Shown: piece after piece, positions 13,232 to 16,374 of the stretch
Numbering within the stretch: the first letter of the stretch is position 1
How the letters are laid out: each line of letters opens with the position of its first letter
NCBI GenBank assembly: GCA_023413185.1
Contig: JAEZQD010000038.1
Span: forward strand, 1 to 16,374
Source of the DNA: Bacillota bacterium
GTDB taxonomy: Bacteria > Bacillota > Clostridia > Oscillospirales > Ruminococcaceae
Direction of reading: 5' to 3'
DNA length: 16,374 nt
Made by a program: the position numbers and the translations under genes
Notes under the pieces: model-generated
Databases searched by the model: none
What the model was told of the DNA's origin: nothing
The model's input: the letters and a program-made list of their open reading frames with translations, nothing else

Positions 13232-14065
13232 TTAGTTAACCGCCGCAAGCTTTGGCTCGGTCTTTTTCGCCTGCTTTGGGATGGTGACGATGTACTCGAT
13301 GTAATCGTCCTTTTCCACCTGTTTTGCCTGCGCGTTCACGCCCGCCTTCTGCATCGTATCCACCGCGCGGTTGACGGTGTTTAAAAACAGCCGCACATCC
13401 TTAACGACGAACACCCTCTCCTGCCTTGGCTTTGGGGTATGGCAGAGCAGGTTGTTGATGTACTCCTCGGTCTTTTCCACCGTCAGCCTTCGGGCGATGA
13501 TGACATCGAGGGTCTGGTCGCGTTTTTTTGGGTCGTCTATCTTCAGCAGTGCCCGTGCGTGCCGCTCGGACAAACGGTTTAGTAAAATCTTGTTCTGCTG
13601 CTCGGGGGATATGCGAAGCAGTCTTAGCTTGTTTGCAATGGTCGACTGTGCCTTACCCAGCCGCTGTGCCGCTTCCTCCTGCGTGACCGCCCAATCGTGG
13701 ATGAGGGAGTAGTACGCATTCGCCTCCTCAAAAAAGGTCAAATCGCTGCGCTGCAGGTTTTCGAGAACCGACAGAATGGCGGATTGCTGTGCGGTTGCGT
13801 CCACAACAATGCAGGGTACGACGGGCAGGTTAATCAGCTTTGCGGCGCGCAGTCTGCGCTCGCCTGCTATCAGCTCATACACCCCGTCGCGGATGCGCCG
13901 CACCGACAGCGGTTGCAGCACCCCGTTTTCGCGGATGCTTTCCGCAAGGCTTGCAAGCTCGGACTGGCTGATGACCTTGCGCGGTTGTGCCGGATTTGGC
14001 AGGATGTTGTGCACCCCGACCTCGATGACCTTATTCACAACCTTTTCTCGTGAAAATACCGCCAT
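13232..14065 (-). CDS. noc: Nucleoid occlusion protein Noc (ParB-like)
   Basis: A 277-residue ParB paralogue. GERRLRA (68-74) and ENLQRSD (102-108) mark the CTP-binding domain; the helix-turn-helix (127-150) is VTQEEAAQRLGKAQSTIANK onward. Noc stops division over the nucleoid by binding its sites and the membrane. Position next to rsmG, apart from parAB, favours Noc over a second ParB. The N-terminus (MAVFSREKVVNKVIEV) is short but could form a small amphipathic helix, as membrane-binding Noc needs. I use ATG 14065, with AGGTGAT about 6 nt upstream; a TTG at 14071 is too close to that RBS. No Noc-binding palindrome is seen in the window. The gene stands alone between two terminator-like hairpins. 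Confidence 0.88.
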   Translation of the reverse strand: MAVFSREKVVNKVIEVGVHNILPNPAQPRKVISQSELASLAESIRENGVLQPLSVRRIRDGVYELIAGERRLRAAKLINLPVVPCIVVDATAQQSAILSVLENLQRSDLTFFEEANAYYSLIHDWAVTQEEAAQRLGKAQSTIANKLRLLRISPEQQNKILLNRLSERHARALLKIDDPKKRDQTLDVIIARRLTVEKTEEYINNLLCHTPKPRQERVFVVKDVRLFLNTVNRAVDTMQKAGVNAQAKQVEKDDYIEYIVTIPKQAKKTEPKLAAVN

Positions 14066-14103
14066 GGGCAATCACCTAGCCTTTTTTCATACCGGCCGTG
14101 CTT

Positions 14104-14123
14104 AAAAAACAGCTTCCCTGTTT
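14104..14123 (-). terminator. Small terminator-like hairpin in the noc leader
   Basis: On the minus strand, AAACAG-GGAAG-CTGTTTTTT: a 6-bp stem and a run of T, about 40 nt before noc. It could be an attenuator or chance. Confidence 0.3.
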
Positions 14124-14148
14124 ATGAGCAAAACCGCAATACACAAAC

Positions 14149-14252
14149 TGCTTATCGCGAATTAACCCTAGGCATGTCCGAATAAACGGAGTATAGCTTC
14201 TATGTGCATTTAACCCACTTATTCGTAAACACGATTCGGTTAATCTGGTATG
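14149..14252. repeat. Degenerate relative of the 9805-9917 palindrome, upstream of noc
   Basis: The left arm in reverse complement (TTATTCGGACATGCC, then GGTTAATTCGCGATAAG) and the right arm (TTATTCGTAAACACGATTC, then GGTTAATCTGGTATG) are imperfect inverted repeats. Each shares boxes with the matching arm at 9805-9917: TTCGGACAT and GTTAATT on the left, TTCGTA and GTTAAT-TGGTAT on the right. Confidence 0.65.
14151..14180 (-). promoter_or_regulatory. Predicted noc promoter within the palindromic element
   Basis: On the minus strand, CGGACA (14180-14175), an 18-nt spacer and GATAAG (14156-14151), the same positions as in the serS promoter. About 85 nt before noc. Confidence 0.45.
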
Positions 14253-14257
14253 CCGCC

Positions 14258-14300
14258 AAAAGCAAAAGCACAGAACAGGCTTGTCCGCCTTGTCTGTGCT
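14258..14300 (-). terminator. Terminator downstream of rsmG
   Basis: On the minus strand, AGCACAGACAAGGC pairs with GCCTGTTCTGTGCT around GGACAA, with a small internal mismatch, and is followed by TTTTGCTTTT. It lies about 80 nt after the rsmG stop. Confidence 0.7.
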
Positions 14301-14378
14301 CAGAATACCATATCAGGTGCGATATTTCCAGTATTTTCTATCTTTGCAAAGCGACAGGATGTCCCGCCATCCGCGCCG

Positions 14379-15092
14379 TTACAGGGGTTTTTTTGCCATT
14401 TTAGCGCCGGCACGGGGGTAGCCTGTCGGGGTTTGCGATATCTTTTTTATCAGAACAATCGTGCGTTCCCCCGCGTCGGGCAGGGTAAACCGCAAAACCT
14501 CCTGCACCTCGCCACCTAAGGTTTTGATAGCGCGGGCTGCCTCCTTAAGCTCTGTGTCTACGTTACCGCTTTTCATCGCCGCAAACACGCCGCCTGTCTT
14601 GACAAACGGCAGGCAGTATTCAGTCAGCTCGCGCAGGTGTGCCACGGCGCGGGCGGTGGCAATATCATACCGCTCGCGGTAGCCCTTGTCGCACCCCAGC
14701 TCCTCCGCGCGCGCGTGTACCGTGCTGCCCGTGAGCGATAGCTCCTTGAGCAGCTCGGTCAAAAAGGTGATGCGCTTATTCGTGCTGTCTGCCAAAGTGA
14801 CAGCAACATCCTCGCGCATGATCTTTACCGGCACGCCGGGAAAGCCCGCCCCGCTGCCCACATCGATTAGGCTTGCGCCCTCGGGAATACCCACCTTTTG
14901 CACAAGCAGGATGCTGTCGAGAAAATGCTTAACCGCAATGCCCTCGTCGTCCTTGATGGCAGTCAGGTTCATGCGGGTGCTCCAGTCGAGCAAAAACGCG
15001 GCGTAGCGGTCAAACCGCGCAAGCTGCGCGTCGGTCAGCGTAATGCCAAACGGCGTGGCATGTTGTTTTAGGATGTCGGAAACAGTAGGCAT
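14379..15092 (-). CDS. rsmG: 16S rRNA (guanine-N7) methyltransferase RsmG
   Basis: A 237-residue Rossmann-fold methyltransferase (GidB) that methylates G527 of 16S rRNA using S-adenosylmethionine. The cofactor loop is LIDVGSGAGFPGVPVKI (about 75-91), preceded by the family's NLTAI and KHFLDS segments, with the later ATARAV motif. I start at ATG 15092 (MPTVSDILK), 8 nt after AAAAGGAG; the longer frame to 15185 adds 31 residues encoded by intergenic repeat DNA. It follows mnmG by 245 bp, wider than in most Firmicutes, because repeat-derived DNA fills the gap. Confidence 0.96.
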   Translation of the reverse strand: MPTVSDILKQHATPFGITLTDAQLARFDRYAAFLLDWSTRMNLTAIKDDEGIAVKHFLDSILLVQKVGIPEGASLIDVGSGAGFPGVPVKIMREDVAVTLADSTNKRITFLTELLKELSLTGSTVHARAEELGCDKGYRERYDIATARAVAHLRELTEYCLPFVKTGGVFAAMKSGNVDTELKEAARAIKTLGGEVQEVLRFTLPDAGERTIVLIKKISQTPTGYPRAGAKMAKKPL

Positions 15093-15159
15093 GGCGGGTC
15101 TCCTTTTATCATCAGGTGTTTTCTTTTGAGAATGTAGGTTTTGCTGAGCACGACGGATG

Positions 15160-15322
15160 GGGAGGAAACGGGACGTTGGGGACACCGTCCCCGACGCACC
15201 GCCAACCTTTGGTTTTCGGGTTTTCTGCGCCTTACTAGGCGCTCCGTCCCCGACCAGATATAAATAGGCATGCTGGTTGTTCTTCCGGTAACATTCGGAG
15301 AAGTCGAGACCGTTCCCTACGG
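15160..15322. repeat. Repeat-derived DNA between mnmG and rsmG
   Basis: Contains GGGGAC-ACC-GTCCCC, GCGCC-TTACTA-GGCGC and CCAACC-TTT-GGTT hairpins of the style found at 7101-8000. GACCGTTCCCTACGG at its right end is the inverse of GTAGGGAACGGTC at 11941. It separates two genes that usually sit close together. Confidence 0.65.
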
Positions 15323-15337
15323 GTTGCGCGTTGCTTA

Positions 15338-16374
15338 CTATTTATTGCGCTCAAGCCACACCAGCAGCACCGAGATATCGGCGGGGCTGACACCCGAGAT
15401 GCGCGACGCCTGCCCGATGCTCAAAGGCTTGATGCGCGTCAGCTTTTCACGTGCCTCCAGCCGCAGGCTTTCGATGTCGTGGTACGGCGTGTCGGGCGAA
15501 AGCGGGCGCTGTTCCAGGCGGCGCATCTGCTCTACCTGCGCAAGCTGGCGGCGGATGTACCCCTCGTATTTCAGCTCAATCTCCGCCTGCTCCCATACGG
15601 CGCGGGGCAGCTGCGGACGGTCGGGGTCAAACGGGGCAAGCGACAGATAGGTCAGCTGCGGGCGGCGAATCAGCTCCGAAAGTCGTGCTCCCGTAACAAG
15701 CGGCGCGGTGCCGCTGTCTGTAAGCAGGGCGTTTAGCTCGTGGGTTGGCGGCAGAATAACCCGGGAAAGCCGCGCGATCTCCTCCTGCACCAAACGGTAC
15801 TTCTCGCACATCACGTCGTACCGCTCCTTTGAAATCAGCCCGATTTCATAACCGAGCGGCATCAGGCGCTTATCCGCGTTATCCTGACGCAGGATAAGCC
15901 GAAACTCCGAGCGGGAGGTCATCATGCGGTAGGGGTCTAGGCAGCCCTTGGTGGTGAGGTCATCAATCAGCGTGCCGATGTAGGAGCTGCCGCGGTCAAG
16001 GATAATCGGCTGCCTGCCTTTTACCGCGCGGGCGGCGTTGATGCCTGCTATCAGCCCTTGTGCCGCCGCCTCCTCGTAGCCGGAGGTGCCGTTGAACTGC
16101 CCCGCGCCGTACAGCCCCTTTACCTTGATAAACTCAAGGCTTGGCAGCAGGTCAAGCGGGTCGCAGCAGTCGTACTCGATGGCGTAGGCGTTGCGCATCA
16201 TCTGCATGTTCTCAAACCCGTCGATGGTGCGGTACATTGCCACCTGCACCTCCTCGGGCAGCGACGAGCTCATGCCCTGCAGGTACATCTCCTCGGTATC
16301 CAGCCCCATCGGCTCCAAAAAGATCTGGTGACGCTCCTTGTCGGCAAACCGCACCACCTTATCCTCGATGCTCG
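15338..16374 (-). CDS. mnmG: tRNA uridine 5-carboxymethylaminomethyl modification enzyme MnmG, C-terminal part (5' end outside window)
   Basis: The frame enters at the right edge as SIEDKVVRFADKERHQIFLEP, a conserved MnmG (GidA) segment, and runs 344 residues to TAG at 15338. MnmG is an FAD enzyme that, with MnmE, modifies U34 of tRNAs reading NNA/NNG codons. Visible family blocks include NGTSGYEEAAAQGLIAGINA (FAD-binding region end), YRMMTSRSEFRLILRQDNAD, and the C-terminal helical domain ending with ISGVSPADISVLLVWLE. The N-terminal FAD-binding half lies outside. It is followed by rsmG as in other Firmicutes. Confidence 0.97.
   Translation of the reverse strand, partial: SIEDKVVRFADKERHQIFLEPMGLDTEEMYLQGMSSSLPEEVQVAMYRTIDGFENMQMMRNAYAIEYDCCDPLDLLPSLEFIKVKGLYGAGQFNGTSGYEEAAAQGLIAGINAARAVKGRQPIILDRGSSYIGTLIDDLTTKGCLDPYRMMTSRSEFRLILRQDNADKRLMPLGYEIGLISKERYDVMCEKYRLVQEEIARLSRVILPPTHELNALLTDSGTAPLVTGARLSELIRRPQLTYLSLAPFDPDRPQLPRAVWEQAEIELKYEGYIRRQLAQVEQMRRLEQRPLSPDTPYHDIESLRLEAREKLTRIKPLSIGQASRISGVSPADISVLLVWLERNK

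Noticed and set aside
12977..13384. Open frame with a THEESVAFADARRK-like repetitive translation
   Set aside because: The underlying repeat is 28 bp, not a multiple of three, so the reading frame shifts from unit to unit; the frame also runs antisense into noc.

Overview
The window looks like the chromosomal origin-proximal region of a Gram-positive Clostridia bacterium, most likely an Oscillospiraceae/Ruminococcaceae-type organism. This rests on the minus-strand order mnmG - rsmG - noc - (GNAT) - parA - parB - serS, which is the usual arrangement near oriC in Firmicutes. It is supported by two parS-like 16-mers (11814-11829, 12172-12187) beside parA, Gram-positive ribosome binding sites, a TTG start, and lipoprotein signal peptides. 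No species call is possible from sequence alone.

Layout. (1) 1-3456 is an accessory, visibly more AT-rich segment. It holds a minus-strand lipoprotein running off the left edge. Then comes a plus-strand set: a TcdR/UviA/BotR-like sigma factor (826-1410), a TcdE-like holin (1411-1857), a signal-less protein with a CHAP/papain-like Cys-His-Asn pattern (2009-2500), and a second lipoprotein (2707-3456) paralogous to the first. The sigma gene and the Cys-His gene are each preceded by nearly the same element, TTAAT-N17-CTCTTT followed by AAAGGAG. The -10-like CTCTTT is the one known from TcdR-class promoters. I read this as a self-activating sigma factor that also turns on a non-classically exported effector, with the holin as exit route; the lipoproteins may be immunity or sensor partners (inference). 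(2) 3548-7027, minus strand: acyl-ACP thioesterase-like gene, a divergent peptide deformylase and the RNA-binding protein Tex, separated from the accessory segment by a strong bidirectional terminator. (3) 7028-8061 is a gene-free mosaic of short palindromes and 244-bp tandem units. (4) 8062-9754: serS and a zinc-ribbon membrane protein. (5) 9805-9917 is a long, nearly perfect palindrome with outward-facing promoter motifs. A degenerate relative at 14149-14252 precedes noc, and the serS-facing and noc-facing arms align without gaps. (6) 9961-14065: parB, parA, a GNAT acetyltransferase with an acidic tail, and noc, with the parS sites and a four-copy 28-bp hairpin array. (7) 14379-16374: rsmG and the 3' part of mnmG.

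The housekeeping half carries chromosome segregation (ParA/ParB/parS), division-site protection (Noc), tRNA and rRNA modification (MnmG, RsmG), Ser-tRNA charging and lipid/protein maturation. The most noteworthy parts are the sigma-holin-effector-lipoprotein cassette and the palindromic intergenic elements.
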